Origin: Thermoplasmata archaeon | GTDB taxonomy: Archaea; Thermoplasmatota; Thermoplasmata; Lutacidiplasmatales; UBA184 | Assembly: GCA_021817605.1 (NCBI GenBank) | Contig: JAKAUN010000002.1 | Coordinates: 67,676 to 131,675, forward strand | Direction: 5' to 3' | DNA: 64,000 bases | Shown: positions 9,618 through 19,774 of the stretch, in pieces | Numbering within the stretch: position 1 is the stretch's first letter | How the letters are laid out: every line of letters begins with the position of its first letter | Translations under genes and position numbers: made by a program | Notes under the pieces: model-generated | What the model was told of the DNA's origin: nothing | What the model saw: the letters and a program-made list of their open reading frames with translations, nothing else | Databases searched by the model: none

Positions 9618-10946
9618 CTACGTCGCAGGGGCCGGCTCGGCCCAGGCGTCCAGGCGCCGCTGCGTCCGGTACTCGTGAAGGTGGGCGCTCACCTTGAGCC
9701 AACGCGCGAGCGGGATCTCGAAGGTCCGAGCGATCCGGGCCAGGAGCTCTTCGGTCGTCGCCAAGGTCTCGTAGGGACCACGCACGGCGGCGCGGACGTG
9801 CTCGCGCACGTTCCAGACCCCGAGGGGAAGGATCTCCCCGGGATGGACCTCGCGCAGGACCACGACCCCGGCCTGGCGTCCCTGCTCGAGCAGCGCTTCG
9901 CTGGTTGCGAGCCGGGCGGCGTAGTAGCAGCCGCCGATCGAGGCGTAGGTGGTGCGCCCGTCGTAGCCCTCGTGGTCCCCCATCAGCACGAGCGAGGTGG
10001 GGTTCGGGTTCCAGAGGGTGTTCGGGTACCACGCCTCGATCGACTCGTAGCGGTAGGCTCCCGGAAGAAGGACGATGAGCCAGCGGTTCTCGAGCGCGGT
10101 GAGGGCATGGAGCCGGATCTCCCCGAGGTGAGGGAGCTCGCGGACCTGCTCGAGGTTCGCCCGCGAGAGCAGATCGTCCACCGCCGTGATCGACCAGCGC
10201 GTAGGAACGAGCCGGCGTCGCCCCCGCCGCCCAAGCGTCCCCACGCTGAAGGCTCGCTGGATCCGGCTCACCCGGACCCCTCGGTCGTAGAGCTCGCCCA
10301 CGGCCACTCGGGCGCTCGCGTGGACATCCGAGGAGAGCCGCTCGAGGTTCTGGTCGACCCTGCGCACGTCCAGCCGCACCTTCTCGATGGGGGCGGAAGG
10401 CCCGAAGGGAGCACTCGACTCGGAGAGCGACAAATGCCCTCGAGGGGGGCGACGGAACTCGACCTCGCTCTCGACCGACTCGGCCGCAAGCCCGAGGAGC
10501 TGGAGGCTCTCCAGGTAGCGGTCCGGCTTCTCCGCGTCGGTGACACGAAGACGCGAGGTCCCCCGGACGAGGCTGGTGCGGAACCCGACAACCTCCTCCA
10601 CGGAGCGGCCGACCCACTCCTCGGGGGTATCGAGGAGCTCGGTCGACCCGTGCTGGGGGCTGAGGAGCGGTCCGGCCTGGATGCTCGGGTAGCCGAACCG
10701 GCCGACAAACAGGCCAGGCGGTGAGCTCCCGTCCAGCTCGCGTCCCGTGACCATCGGGAGCGTCCGCTCGAAGGCGCGGTACTTGACCAGGATGGGGCAG
10801 ACCGGGCGGCCGCAGAGGAGCTGGGCCGAGCGGCACCTCAGGCAGAGCGTCGGATCCTCGCGGAGCCCCGGGACCGTCCAGGAGAGCGACGGCAGGGGAG
10901 CGAGGCCGGGAATCGGCGGCTCCACGCCTCCTGAGACCATGGGCAC
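9618..10946 (-). CDS. NreA-family archaeal DNA repair protein
   Basis: CLRCRSAQLLCGRPVCPILVKYR zinc motif, LFVGRFGYPSIQAGPL, WNPNPTSLVLMGDHEGYDGRTTYASIGGCYYAARLA; NreA family layout. Confidence 0.85.
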   Translation of the reverse strand: MPMVSGGVEPPIPGLAPLPSLSWTVPGLREDPTLCLRCRSAQLLCGRPVCPILVKYRAFERTLPMVTGRELDGSSPPGLFVGRFGYPSIQAGPLLSPQHGSTELLDTPEEWVGRSVEEVVGFRTSLVRGTSRLRVTDAEKPDRYLESLQLLGLAAESVESEVEFRRPPRGHLSLSESSAPFGPSAPIEKVRLDVRRVDQNLERLSSDVHASARVAVGELYDRGVRVSRIQRAFSVGTLGRRGRRRLVPTRWSITAVDDLLSRANLEQVRELPHLGEIRLHALTALENRWLIVLLPGAYRYESIEAWYPNTLWNPNPTSLVLMGDHEGYDGRTTYASIGGCYYAARLATSEALLEQGRQAGVVVLREVHPGEILPLGVWNVREHVRAAVRGPYETLATTEELLARIARTFEIPLARWLKVSAHLHEYRTQRRLDAWAEPAPAT

Positions 10947-11445
10947 TCCCCCGGGGGAGAATCACCCCCCTCCCTAATCCTCACCGGATAGGTCGTGAAA
11001 CGGTACGGTCACCCCCTGCCGAGCGCACCCTCAACTAGCGGGCCCGGGAGGGGCGGGGAGACCGGGACCGTGGGGGAGCCTGGTCGTCCCATGAACGGGC
11101 AAAGTTAACCCGGACCCCAGGGGAGGCCCTCGAGGCGCGCGGGACCCTCCAAAAGAGGGTCGCATCTCCAGAGCTCGGAGCTCGTTCTGCCCTGCCGCGG
11201 TACCCCGGTCCGGAACGACGTCGCCCCGCCCCTCGACGAGCGGATCGCGCGGGCGCCGCCGGACGTCGGAGCGCTCGTGTCGGAGGCCCGCGACCGCGTC
11301 CGCTGGCCCCACCGAGGATTCCCTTCGCGTTTAGGACGGGCGAGCGGCCCTCGACGCCGACGCTCCTTGCGGCATCGAGCGGGACGGGACTCGGGGGGCC
11401 CGCTCGCCGCCGTTTTCATTCAAAATCGTATTATACGGAACCGAA

Positions 11446-11937
11446 GTGATTCCGCCGGTGCCACGAACGAGATCGGCTAGGCCGCGCCCACGACCGCGAG
11501 GTGCCGCCACCCCGGGGCTCGAGGAGCCGTGGGAAAGCTTGCGCGAGGCCTACCTCGGATTGCGTCGCCAATGGAGCGAGGTCCTCCGCCAGTTCGACCT
11601 CTCCCTCTCCGAGATCGGCGTCCTCGACCTGTGCGCTGGCGCTCCCGCGAAGGTCTCCGGGGTCGCCCGAGCGGTAGGGCTCACGCCGGCGGGAGGGACC
11701 GACGTCATCGACCGGCTCGAGCGACGCCAGCTGGTCCGGCGGGTCCCGCACTCGGTCGATCGACGCGTGGTCCACGTTCGGCTCACCCCGGCGGGACTGC
11801 GTCTCCACCGGGAGGCCAGGTCCGCACGGCGCGACGTCCTCCATGACGTCGGCCGGGCGATGACCGAGGACGAGCGGCGGGCCCTGGCGGTCGGCCTCGA
11901 GGGCCTGTTGGGTGCGATGCGGCGTCGCGGACGCTGA
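11446..11937 (+). CDS. MarR-family transcriptional regulator (copy 1)
   Basis: Winged-helix: [66 protein letters not shown]; directly upstream of MFS gene. Confidence 0.85.
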   Translation: MIPPVPRTRSARPRPRPRGAATPGLEEPWESLREAYLGLRRQWSEVLRQFDLSLSEIGVLDLCAGAPAKVSGVARAVGLTPAGGTDVIDRLERRQLVRRVPHSVDRRVVHVRLTPAGLRLHREARSARRDVLHDVGRAMTEDERRALAVGLEGLLGAMRRRGR

Positions 11938-11954
11938 GGCGAGGGGACGGACGG

Positions 11955-13796
11955 ATGCAGTACAAGTGGACGGTGCTATCGAACACGACCCTCGGAGGCC
12001 TCATGGCCTCGATCAACGGGACGATAACGCTGATCTCCCTGCCCGTGATCTTCAACGGTCTCGGGATCAACCCGTTCACCCCGTCCAACTTCACGCTGCT
12101 GATCTGGGTCCTCCTCGGCTACGGGGTCGTGACGGCGACCCTCTTGGTGACGGTCGGGAGGCTCTCGGACATGTGGGGCCGCGCCCGTCTCTACAACCTC
12201 GGGTTCGCCGTCTTTTCCGCCGGCTCGGTGCTGCTGTTCCTCACCCCGAGCGCGGGGGTCCTCGGCGGCTGGGAGATCGTCTCGTTCCGCCTGGTCCAGG
12301 CCGTGGGGGCCGCCTTCCTGTTCGCGAACTCCCCCGCGCTGCTGACCGACGCCTTCTCCCCGCGCGAGAGGGGCCTCGCCCTCGGCATCAACCAGGTGGC
12401 CTTCATCGGGGGCTCCGTCGTGGGCCTCGTCCTGGGGGGGGTCCTGGCAGGGGCCCCCACCTTCGCTCTGGCGGGGCACGCCGTTCCCGCCTGGCGGACG
12501 ATCTTCCTCGTGAGCGTCCCGGTGGGCCTGTTCGGGACCGTCTGGGCCTACTTTCGCCTGCACGAGGTGGCGACGATCCGCAAGGGCCAGCGCCTGGACC
12601 TTGTGGGGAACCTCACGTTCGCCGCGGGGCTTACGGTCCTCCTGATCAGCATCACGTACGGCTTGCTGCCCTACGCGGGCCAGCCGATGGGCTGGTCGAG
12701 CCCCTGGGTCTGGACGGGGACGGCCGTCGGGCTCGCGCTGCTCGGGGTGTTCCTCTACGTCGAGGCCCGAGTGGTGGACCCGATGTTCGATCTCAGCCTT
12801 TTCCGGGTCCGGGCGTTCGCCGTGGGGAACGCCGCGGCGTTCGCGGGTTCCGTGGCCCGGGGGGGCATGATGTTCATGATGATCATGTGGTTCCAGGGGA
12901 TCTGGCTCCCCCTCCACGGCTACTCGTTCTCGCAGACCCCGTTCTGGGCGGGGATCTACATGCTTCCGATGCTCGGCGGGTTCTTCGTCGCGGGCCCGCT
13001 GAGCGGGCGCCTCTCGGACCGGCACGGCGCGAAGTACCTGGCGACCGCGGGGATGGGACTGGGGGCGGCCACGTTCTTCGCCATGACCCTGCTCCCGTAC
13101 GACTTCGTCTACTGGCAGATGGGCGCGCTGCTCTTTCTCCAGGGGTGCGGCATGGGGATGTTCGCCTCCCCGAACCAGGCGGCGATCATGAACGCGGTTC
13201 CCGCGGAGCGGAGGGGGGCGGCCGCCGGCATGGCGACCACGCTGCAGAACACCGGCCAGCAGTTCTCGCTCGCGCTGTTCTTCACGATCGTGATCGTGGG
13301 GATCGCGGGCGGGCTGTCGTCCTCGGTGAGTGGTGCACTCGCGGTGGCCGGCGTACCGGCGTTGGACCTTCCCGTCCTCTCCCACGCACTCTCGAGCGAC
13401 CCCACCGGGGCGATCTTCGGGGCGTTCCTCGGGATCAATCCGATGGGCGTCGTCCTTGCGCAGCTCGGGCCCCACCTTCCGACGCCAATCCCGGCGTCGG
13501 TCGCTCAGATTCTTCTGTCGAAGCCGTTCTTTCCCACGGCGATCGCGCCGGCGTTCCTCGACGGGGTCCGGGAAGCGCTCCTCGTGGCGGGGATCCTCAC
13601 CCTGGTGGCCACGGGGATCTCCCTGATGCGCGGGGAGAGGTACGTCCACGAAGAACGGGTATCCGCAAAGGGCGCCGCGCCACCGGGCACCGGGGTCCGC
13701 GAGGTCCCCGTCGGCGTGCCAGCGGCTCGCGTCGTGAGCGCCGATCCCCCGCCGATCCCGACCTCAGGGGCGACGGCGCAGGAAGAGGAGGATTGA
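11955..13796 (+). CDS. MFS transporter, DHA2/EmrB-QacA-like (copy 1)
   Basis: About 14 hydrophobic segments; [18 protein letters not shown] motif A; homologous along its length to the 17948-19765 gene. Confidence 0.9.
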   Translation: MQYKWTVLSNTTLGGLMASINGTITLISLPVIFNGLGINPFTPSNFTLLIWVLLGYGVVTATLLVTVGRLSDMWGRARLYNLGFAVFSAGSVLLFLTPSAGVLGGWEIVSFRLVQAVGAAFLFANSPALLTDAFSPRERGLALGINQVAFIGGSVVGLVLGGVLAGAPTFALAGHAVPAWRTIFLVSVPVGLFGTVWAYFRLHEVATIRKGQRLDLVGNLTFAAGLTVLLISITYGLLPYAGQPMGWSSPWVWTGTAVGLALLGVFLYVEARVVDPMFDLSLFRVRAFAVGNAAAFAGSVARGGMMFMMIMWFQGIWLPLHGYSFSQTPFWAGIYMLPMLGGFFVAGPLSGRLSDRHGAKYLATAGMGLGAATFFAMTLLPYDFVYWQMGALLFLQGCGMGMFASPNQAAIMNAVPAERRGAAAGMATTLQNTGQQFSLALFFTIVIVGIAGGLSSSVSGALAVAGVPALDLPVLSHALSSDPTGAIFGAFLGINPMGVVLAQLGPHLPTPIPASVAQILLSKPFFPTAIAPAFLDGVREALLVAGILTLVATGISLMRGERYVHEERVSAKGAAPPGTGVREVPVGVPAARVVSADPPPIPTSGATAQEEED

Positions 13797-14969
13797 GCGG
13801 CCGCTCCGTTCCGACCGGTGGTGGTGGCCCACGACGCCTCGCCGAGCGCCGAAGGGGCCTTCGACCACCCCGTCTCTACGGCCGCTGCGGGCCGGTCCCC
13901 TTGGACCTGGTAGCCGCATTCCAACCGCCGGTACTCCGCGCGAGGGGCCGGTAGTTCCCGTCTCGCCCGACCCGCTCGGCGACGGGCGCTTGACGAGGCC
14001 TTGTAACGCGCCGTCGACAAGGCCCGAGAAATCGGGGAATCCCTGGCACGACGGGAGGGCTGCGCGAAGGACCCCCCGTCAAGATGATCCTCGAGCCCCT
14101 AGGGGAGCGGCCCCCGGACCTCGTGGTGTCCGCCCCGCGCGGGCGTTCCCCCGTGGGCCCCTCCTCCTCGGGAGCGTGCCCGACGGGGTCGTGCGCCATG
14201 CCCGTGCGACGGCAGGGATCGTCCGTACGGAGGACCCGGTTGCCGGCCGTCGGGTGCCGCCGCACGGGACGGACTGGCTCGCTCCGTCCGTAAGCCCCCC
14301 GACCGTCGGGCACCGAGGACGAGGGCACGGTGGCGAGCCAGCGTCAGCGAGAGTGCCGAGCTCTGGGTGGGAGGGGAGGTGGGCCGAACGCGTTCCGGGA
14401 CATCCCCACCCCCGCGCGCAAGCGGAGGTACGACGACGCGCACTCGGGCCGCCTACGAGGACCAAAAGGTCGACCGGGGCCCCAAGGACGCGGAGCCTCG
14501 GCGGTGGCGACGAGGTGATGAGGTACGCCGGACCCCCTCGCCAAATCCCTGGACGCGAGGGCCGGTTGCCAGAGGGGCGCCAGCAGCGTGTGGTGACCGC
14601 CTTGCCCAAAGAAGGTCGCCCCGGTCGAAGGCGGACTTCCACCGTGTTCGAAACCGGCCCGCGCTGTGCAGGGGAAAGGCCTCGAGCTTTCGCACGGCGC
14701 TCGTGTAGGGAGTCCGGGACCACGATCCGCAGCTTCCGTTCGCTCTTCGCAGCGAGGCGGATCAACGGTCCCTGTCGAGGTAAGAGCGGTCCGGGAAGAC
14801 GGGGAGGTGGTTGTGCTGAGTCGGAGCGGTCCCCTGGGAACGGTCTTTTATCCCGACCGCTACGTGCGCGTGCTTGAGGAGGAGGCTCGTGCGGTCCTTC
14901 GCGGCGGCCGACGGCGCCATGGTCCCGGCCATGGAGAGCCCGGAATACGAACCTTGGTCCTCACACCGT

Positions 14970-15044
14970 GGGACTGTGGGGTAGCTTGGTCCATCCTTCG
15001 GGGTTCGGGACTCCGAAACGCCAGTTCAAATCTGGCCAGTCCCA
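14970..15044 (+). tRNA. tRNA-Pro (CGG)
   Basis: Acceptor GGGACTG/CAGTCCC, anticodon arm CGGGG-TTCGGGA-CTCCG, T arm GCCAG-TTCAAAT-CTGGC; discriminator A; no encoded CCA. Confidence 0.88.
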
Positions 15045-15109
15045 CTCGTCTCTCCCGCTTCGGTAGCCCTCCGCGCGCGCGCGCCGAGGCGGGGCGGAGG
15101 AGGAGGCCC

Positions 15110-15781
15110 TTAGCGCAACGAGGCGGCCAGCGAGCGAATCGCGTGCCCCCCACCCTTGAGGAACGGGCCGCCGTGGTAGGTGAAGAGCGACTCGGTCGCG
15201 AGCTGGCTCATCCTCCGCGCGGAGACCTGCGCGGTCGGCAGGTGGTGCGTGAACTCCTTCGGGGTCAGGACGAGCTCCTGGCCGTTGCCGAAGAAGAGGT
15301 CGCCCGAGAAGAGGAGCTTTCGCTCCGCCTGATAGAAGGCCACGTGGCCCGGCGTGTGGCCCGGGGTATGGTAGGCGATGAGACCGCCGGCAGCGTCGAC
15401 CGTGTCGCCGTCCTTGAGCGTCTCGTCGACCGTGAACGGCTCGGCGGGTGGCGCGCCGGGTCCGTCGTAGGCAGGCTTCTGCGCGATGTAGGCAGCCTCG
15501 AGCCAGTGGGCGAAGGTGCGCGCCCGCGTCGCCTCGGCCATGGCGCGCAACGAACCGGTGTGGTCGCGGTGCAGATGCGTGAGGAGGATCTTCTTGATCG
15601 AGGACGGCTCGACGTGGATCTTCGCAAGGTAGGCGAGGATCGCGTGATGGGCTTCGGGCAGGCCGGTGTCGAGGAGCGTCCAGCTGTTGCCCTTGTCCTT
15701 GAGAAGGTAGACATGGGTGGAAAAGTCCGGAGAAGGATCGACGCCCTCCACGAGGTGCACACCCGCAACGATCTCGGCCAT
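15110..15781 (-). CDS. MBL-fold metallo-hydrolase
   Basis: THLHRDHTGSL, HTPGHTPGHVAFY, LFSGDLFF; ATG at 15781. Confidence 0.9.
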   Translation of the reverse strand: MAEIVAGVHLVEGVDPSPDFSTHVYLLKDKGNSWTLLDTGLPEAHHAILAYLAKIHVEPSSIKKILLTHLHRDHTGSLRAMAEATRARTFAHWLEAAYIAQKPAYDGPGAPPAEPFTVDETLKDGDTVDAAGGLIAYHTPGHTPGHVAFYQAERKLLFSGDLFFGNGQELVLTPKEFTHHLPTAQVSARRMSQLATESLFTYHGGPFLKGGGHAIRSLAASLR

Positions 15782-15887
15782 AGCTTGGCTCCGCGACCGG
15801 CAGGCGGCCCGAGATAAAGCGGATACCCCCCTCCGCGAGGGGGAGGGCAATCGACGCGGCCGGAAGGCGAGCGGTCGACCCCGAAGC

Positions 15888-16910
15888 CTACGGGCGGAGC
15901 GTCGTGGAGCCGGTCGCGGAGCGCGCATGCCAGGCGCGCCCGAGCGCCTCGACCGAGAGGCCGACATCCTCCGGGGGCAGGCCGCCAAAGTCGAAGATCC
16001 CCAAGAGTTCGTCCACCCCGACCTCGGCGTAGCGCCCGAGCCGCTCCGCCACCTCCTCCGGCGAGCCGAAGAGAGCGAGGTCCGCCTCCTCGAGCGCGTC
16101 GGGACTGGCACGAGCCGGGGAGGACTGCACCTTCTGCTCGAAGAAGGTCGAATGGGTGCGCAACCGGCTTTCGAGGTAGCTTCGGAAGGCGTGGCGGGCC
16201 CTTTCGAGGTGATGGCCGGCGTAGAGGTGCACGGCGGCCGCCACGCGCCCTGGGATCCCCGGCGGCAGGGAGCGGCGGTAGCTCGCGATCGCCTCGCGGA
16301 GTCCTCGGAGGTCGCTGAGCGTCGCGTAGGGGATCAGCGCAAGGCCCACGCCTCGGGCGCCGACATGGGGGATCGCCTCCGGACGCTGTGCCGCGATCCA
16401 GAGCGGGGGGTGGGGGCGCTGGACCGGCAGGACGTTGAGCCGGACCCGCTCGGACCCTTCGGGGGTCGCGACGAACTCCTCGCCGGCGAAGGCGGCGAGG
16501 ATCGTGGTGAGGGCCCGGTCGAAGAGCTCGCGCTTGGCGGACGGCTCCACGCCGAAGCCCGCGAACTCGGAGGGGAGATAGCCGCTGCCGACACCCAGGT
16601 TGAGCCTCCCGCCGATGAGCCGATCGAGCAGGGCATACTCCTCCGCCACGTCGATAGGACGGTGGAACGGCAGCACGCTCACCAGCGAGCCGAGGCGTAT
16701 CCGCCGGGTCCGCGCCCCGCAGGAGGCCAACAGGACCGCGGGGGAAGGGCACCCGCCACCTCCCCGAAAGTGGTGCTCGGCGACCCAGAGGCTCGAGAGT
16801 CCCGCGCGCTCGGCGGCCTCCGCAAGCAGCACGACCTCGCCGACCCGGTCCGGCGGCGCCGCGGCGGCGTCCGGGTCGTTGTCGACCACGCTGAAGGCCC
16901 CGAGGTGCAC
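15888..16910 (-). CDS. LLM-class (luciferase-like) oxidoreductase
   Basis: AEAAERAGLSSLWVAEHHF, LGSLVSVLPFHRPIDVAEEYALLDRLIGGRLNLGVGSGY, RPHPPLWIAA. Start approximate (GTG 16910). Confidence 0.88.
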   Translation of the reverse strand: MHLGAFSVVDNDPDAAAAPPDRVGEVVLLAEAAERAGLSSLWVAEHHFRGGGGCPSPAVLLASCGARTRRIRLGSLVSVLPFHRPIDVAEEYALLDRLIGGRLNLGVGSGYLPSEFAGFGVEPSAKRELFDRALTTILAAFAGEEFVATPEGSERVRLNVLPVQRPHPPLWIAAQRPEAIPHVGARGVGLALIPYATLSDLRGLREAIASYRRSLPPGIPGRVAAAVHLYAGHHLERARHAFRSYLESRLRTHSTFFEQKVQSSPARASPDALEEADLALFGSPEEVAERLGRYAEVGVDELLGIFDFGGLPPEDVGLSVEALGRAWHARSATGSTTLRP

Positions 16911-16976
16911 GTCGCCTTGGACGAGGGACGAATAGAAGTCGTTTTTCGCGCGGGGCAGGCGTGGCACCGAGACGGA

Positions 16977-17726
16977 ATGAGGGCGTCGTCCTTGCCCGAC
17001 CCGATGAGCCTTCCCGCTCTCCCCCTCGCCCCGGGGACCGGCCGAGGAACCGTACTGTTCGTCGAGGGGCCGGAGACCTGGAGCGTCCCGGAGCAGGACG
17101 CGGTGGTCCTCGCGGTCCGCGAAGGGTGGTGGCCACGTCTCGAGATAGTAAGTCAAGGTGTCCGCGCCTGCGTGACCGACGGGAGCGGCCTCGCGAGTCG
17201 GCCCTCGCTCGGAGTGGCGGCCGTGGGAGGCATCGACCGCGACCTCCTGCGCCCCGGCGAGGTCGTCGAGGTCGACGGGACCGCCGGGAGGCTCAACATC
17301 GAGGGGGTCTCCGAGCAACCGGTCGTCACCGCGCTTCTCGAGCGGGCGGACGGCAAGATCCTCCTCCTGCGAAGATCGGACAGGGTGGGCAGCTTCCGCG
17401 GCCGCTGGGCCGGGGTCTCGGGCTTCCTCGAGACCCCCGAGCCGCTCGATCAGGCGCTCACGGAGGTCCGGGAGGAGACCGGGCTGCCGCCCACGGCGCT
17501 CCGTCTCGTACGGTCGGGCCGATGCGTCCTTGCGCGCGACGGCGCGCGGGTCTACGTCGTGCATCCGTTCCTCTTCCGGGTCGAACGCGCGGAGGTCCGA
17601 CTCGACTGGGAACACACGGACGCCGAGTGGGTCGACCCGGAGGAGATCACCCGACGGCAGACCGTCCCCAAGCTCGACAGGGTATGGAAGGCGCTCGCTG
17701 GCCCCGCCGACGCGAGGAAAAGCTAA
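16977..17726 (+). CDS. NUDIX hydrolase with N-terminal extension
   Basis: GRWAGVSGFLETPEPLDQALTEVREETGL Nudix box; ATG 16977. Confidence 0.9.
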   Translation: MRASSLPDPMSLPALPLAPGTGRGTVLFVEGPETWSVPEQDAVVLAVREGWWPRLEIVSQGVRACVTDGSGLASRPSLGVAAVGGIDRDLLRPGEVVEVDGTAGRLNIEGVSEQPVVTALLERADGKILLLRRSDRVGSFRGRWAGVSGFLETPEPLDQALTEVREETGLPPTALRLVRSGRCVLARDGARVYVVHPFLFRVERAEVRLDWEHTDAEWVDPEEITRRQTVPKLDRVWKALAGPADARKS

Positions 17727-17755
17727 CCCAATCTGGTGGCGATGGACGGGAGCGT

Positions 17756-17829
17756 GGGCTGGTAGATCAGTTCGGAAGATCGCCGGTTTTGCAAACCGGA
17801 GGCCTCGGGTTCAAATCCCGACCAGTCCA
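17756..17829 (+). tRNA. tRNA-Ala (TGC)
   Basis: Acceptor GGGCTGG/CCAGTCC, D stem GATC/GATC, anticodon arm CCGGT-TTTGCAA-ACCGG, T arm TCGGG-TTCAAAT-CCCGA. Confidence 0.95.
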
Positions 17830-17947
17830 CTCCCGACGCGCCCCGCGTTAGGGCAGGCTTCGGCGCGAACGTGTCCGACCAGAGGAGGCGTTCGCCCCGG
17901 GCCACGCGGAGGCCGGAGGGCCTCTTTGTCGGCGCTCGTGGGCCGCG

Positions 17948-19765
17948 TCAGTCCTGGTGAGGGGCAATGGCCGCTTCAACGGCTCGGTCCGGGGCCGGCC
18001 CGGGGGAACCCCCGGAAGGGGTAGAGATCCCCGGCCGGGGTGCCACCCGTTTCTCCACCAGGTCGTAGATGTAACGCTCCCCGCGGCTCGCCGAGATCAC
18101 CGCGCCCACCGCAGTGAGGCCTCCGGCGAAGAGGAACGCCTCCCCGAGCGCGCTGTGAAAGGCGGGGGAGATCGCGTTCGCGAAGAAGTGCGGCGCGAGC
18201 AGGGCCGCCGTGGTCCCGCTGGAAAGGGGCGTCCAGCCCGCCGCCTGGGAGGCGGCGAAGAGCAGGGTGCCCATCGGGTTGGCTCCGAGGAAGGCGCCGA
18301 AGAGCGCTCCGGTCGGGTTCGCGGAGATGTAGCCCGACAAGATCTCGAGGTCAGGGGAGCCCACCCCCGCGGAGCTCAGCGCCGCGTGGGCCGAGTTTCC
18401 AAGCCCGGCGGAGAGCCCCAGGATGACAATGGTGAAGAAGATCGCCAGCGAGACCTGCTGGCCCGTGTTCTGCAGGGTCGCGAGCATCCCGGACGCCGCC
18501 CCCCGGTTCTCGGGGGGAACGGCGTTCATGACGGCGGCGGCGTTCGGGGCGGCGAACATGCCCATCCCGATCCCCTGCACGTAGAGCAGGGAGCCCATCT
18601 GCCAGTACTGGAAGTTGAGCGGCAGGAGGGCGAAGAGAAAGAAGGTCGCCGAGGCGATGGTCATGCCCACAGTCGCAAGAAGACGGGGGCCCTGGCGGTC
18701 GGAGAGCCAGCCGCTCAGCGGGCCCGCGGTCAGGAAGCCTCCGATCATCGGCATCATGAGGATCCCCGCCCAGAGCGGGGTCTCGGAGAACGAGTAGCCG
18801 TGGAGGGGGAGCCAGATCCCCTGGAACCACACGACCAAGAGGAGCATCATCCCCCCGCGGGCGATCGACCCGAAGAGCGCGGCGGTCGTGCCCGAGGCGA
18901 ACGAACGGACCCGGAAGAAGCCCAGCCGGAACATCGGGTCCTTTACCCGGATCTCGACGAAGGGGAAGGCAGCGAGGAGGACCACACCCAGGGCGAGCCC
19001 CCCGAGCACCCAGGGGTCCGACCAGCCGGTGGGATCGCTCCCGTGGGGCATGAGGCCGTAGGTCATCGAGACCAGGACGAGCGTGAGGCCGGCGGCGAAC
19101 GTCACGTTCCCGCCGTAGTCGACCCGCTGGTTCGCGCGGCGGATCGAGGTCTCCTTGAGCTTGAGATAGGCCCAGACGGTGCCCCCGATGCCGATCGGCA
19201 CGCTCACGAGAAAGATGAGGCGCCAGGTGGGCAGGACCAGGCCGAGGAAGTGGAGGTCCGGGATCGAGGCGAGGACCCCCCCGACCACGAGCCCCACCAT
19301 CGACCCTCCGATGAAGGCGATCTGGTTGATCCCGATCGCCTTCCCCCGCTCCTCGGGAGGGAAGGCGTCCGTGAGGAGCGCCGCCGAGTTCGCGAAGAGG
19401 AACGAGGCACCGACCGCCTGGATGAGACGGAAACCGACCAGGGCCCAGGCGCCGGTCGTCCCGGTCCACGGGTCGGCGAAGAGGAAGAGCGACCCGGTGG
19501 AGAAGATCGCGAACCCCAGGTTGTACATCCGCGCGCGGCCCCACAGGTCCGACAGCCGACCGACGGTCACGAGGAGCGTCGCCGTCACGACGCCGTAGCC
19601 GAGAAGGAGCCAGATGAGGAGGGGAAAGCTCGTGGAAAGGAACGGGTTCACGTTGAGCCCGCGGAAGATCACCGGCAGCGAGATCAGCACGATCGTGCCG
19701 TCGAGGGAGGCGAGGAGGGCACCGAGCGTGGTGTTGGACAGGACGGTCCACTTGTAGGCGGCCAC
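17948..19765 (-). CDS. MFS transporter, DHA2/EmrB-QacA-like (copy 2)
   Basis: [34 protein letters not shown] ... TVGRLSDLWGRARMYNLG; paralogue of 11955-13796. Confidence 0.9.
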   Translation of the reverse strand: MAAYKWTVLSNTTLGALLASLDGTIVLISLPVIFRGLNVNPFLSTSFPLLIWLLLGYGVVTATLLVTVGRLSDLWGRARMYNLGFAIFSTGSLFLFADPWTGTTGAWALVGFRLIQAVGASFLFANSAALLTDAFPPEERGKAIGINQIAFIGGSMVGLVVGGVLASIPDLHFLGLVLPTWRLIFLVSVPIGIGGTVWAYLKLKETSIRRANQRVDYGGNVTFAAGLTLVLVSMTYGLMPHGSDPTGWSDPWVLGGLALGVVLLAAFPFVEIRVKDPMFRLGFFRVRSFASGTTAALFGSIARGGMMLLLVVWFQGIWLPLHGYSFSETPLWAGILMMPMIGGFLTAGPLSGWLSDRQGPRLLATVGMTIASATFFLFALLPLNFQYWQMGSLLYVQGIGMGMFAAPNAAAVMNAVPPENRGAASGMLATLQNTGQQVSLAIFFTIVILGLSAGLGNSAHAALSSAGVGSPDLEILSGYISANPTGALFGAFLGANPMGTLLFAASQAAGWTPLSSGTTAALLAPHFFANAISPAFHSALGEAFLFAGGLTAVGAVISASRGERYIYDLVEKRVAPRPGISTPSGGSPGPAPDRAVEAAIAPHQD

Positions 19766-19774
19766 GACCCAACC

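Noticed and set aside
13990-14877. 295-aa plus-strand ORF before tRNA-Pro
   Set aside because: Composition is random-GC like, no motif; kept only as an unexplained non-coding region.
14666-15817. 383-aa plus-strand ORF
   Set aside because: Runs through the tRNA-Pro gene and antisense to the MBL hydrolase.
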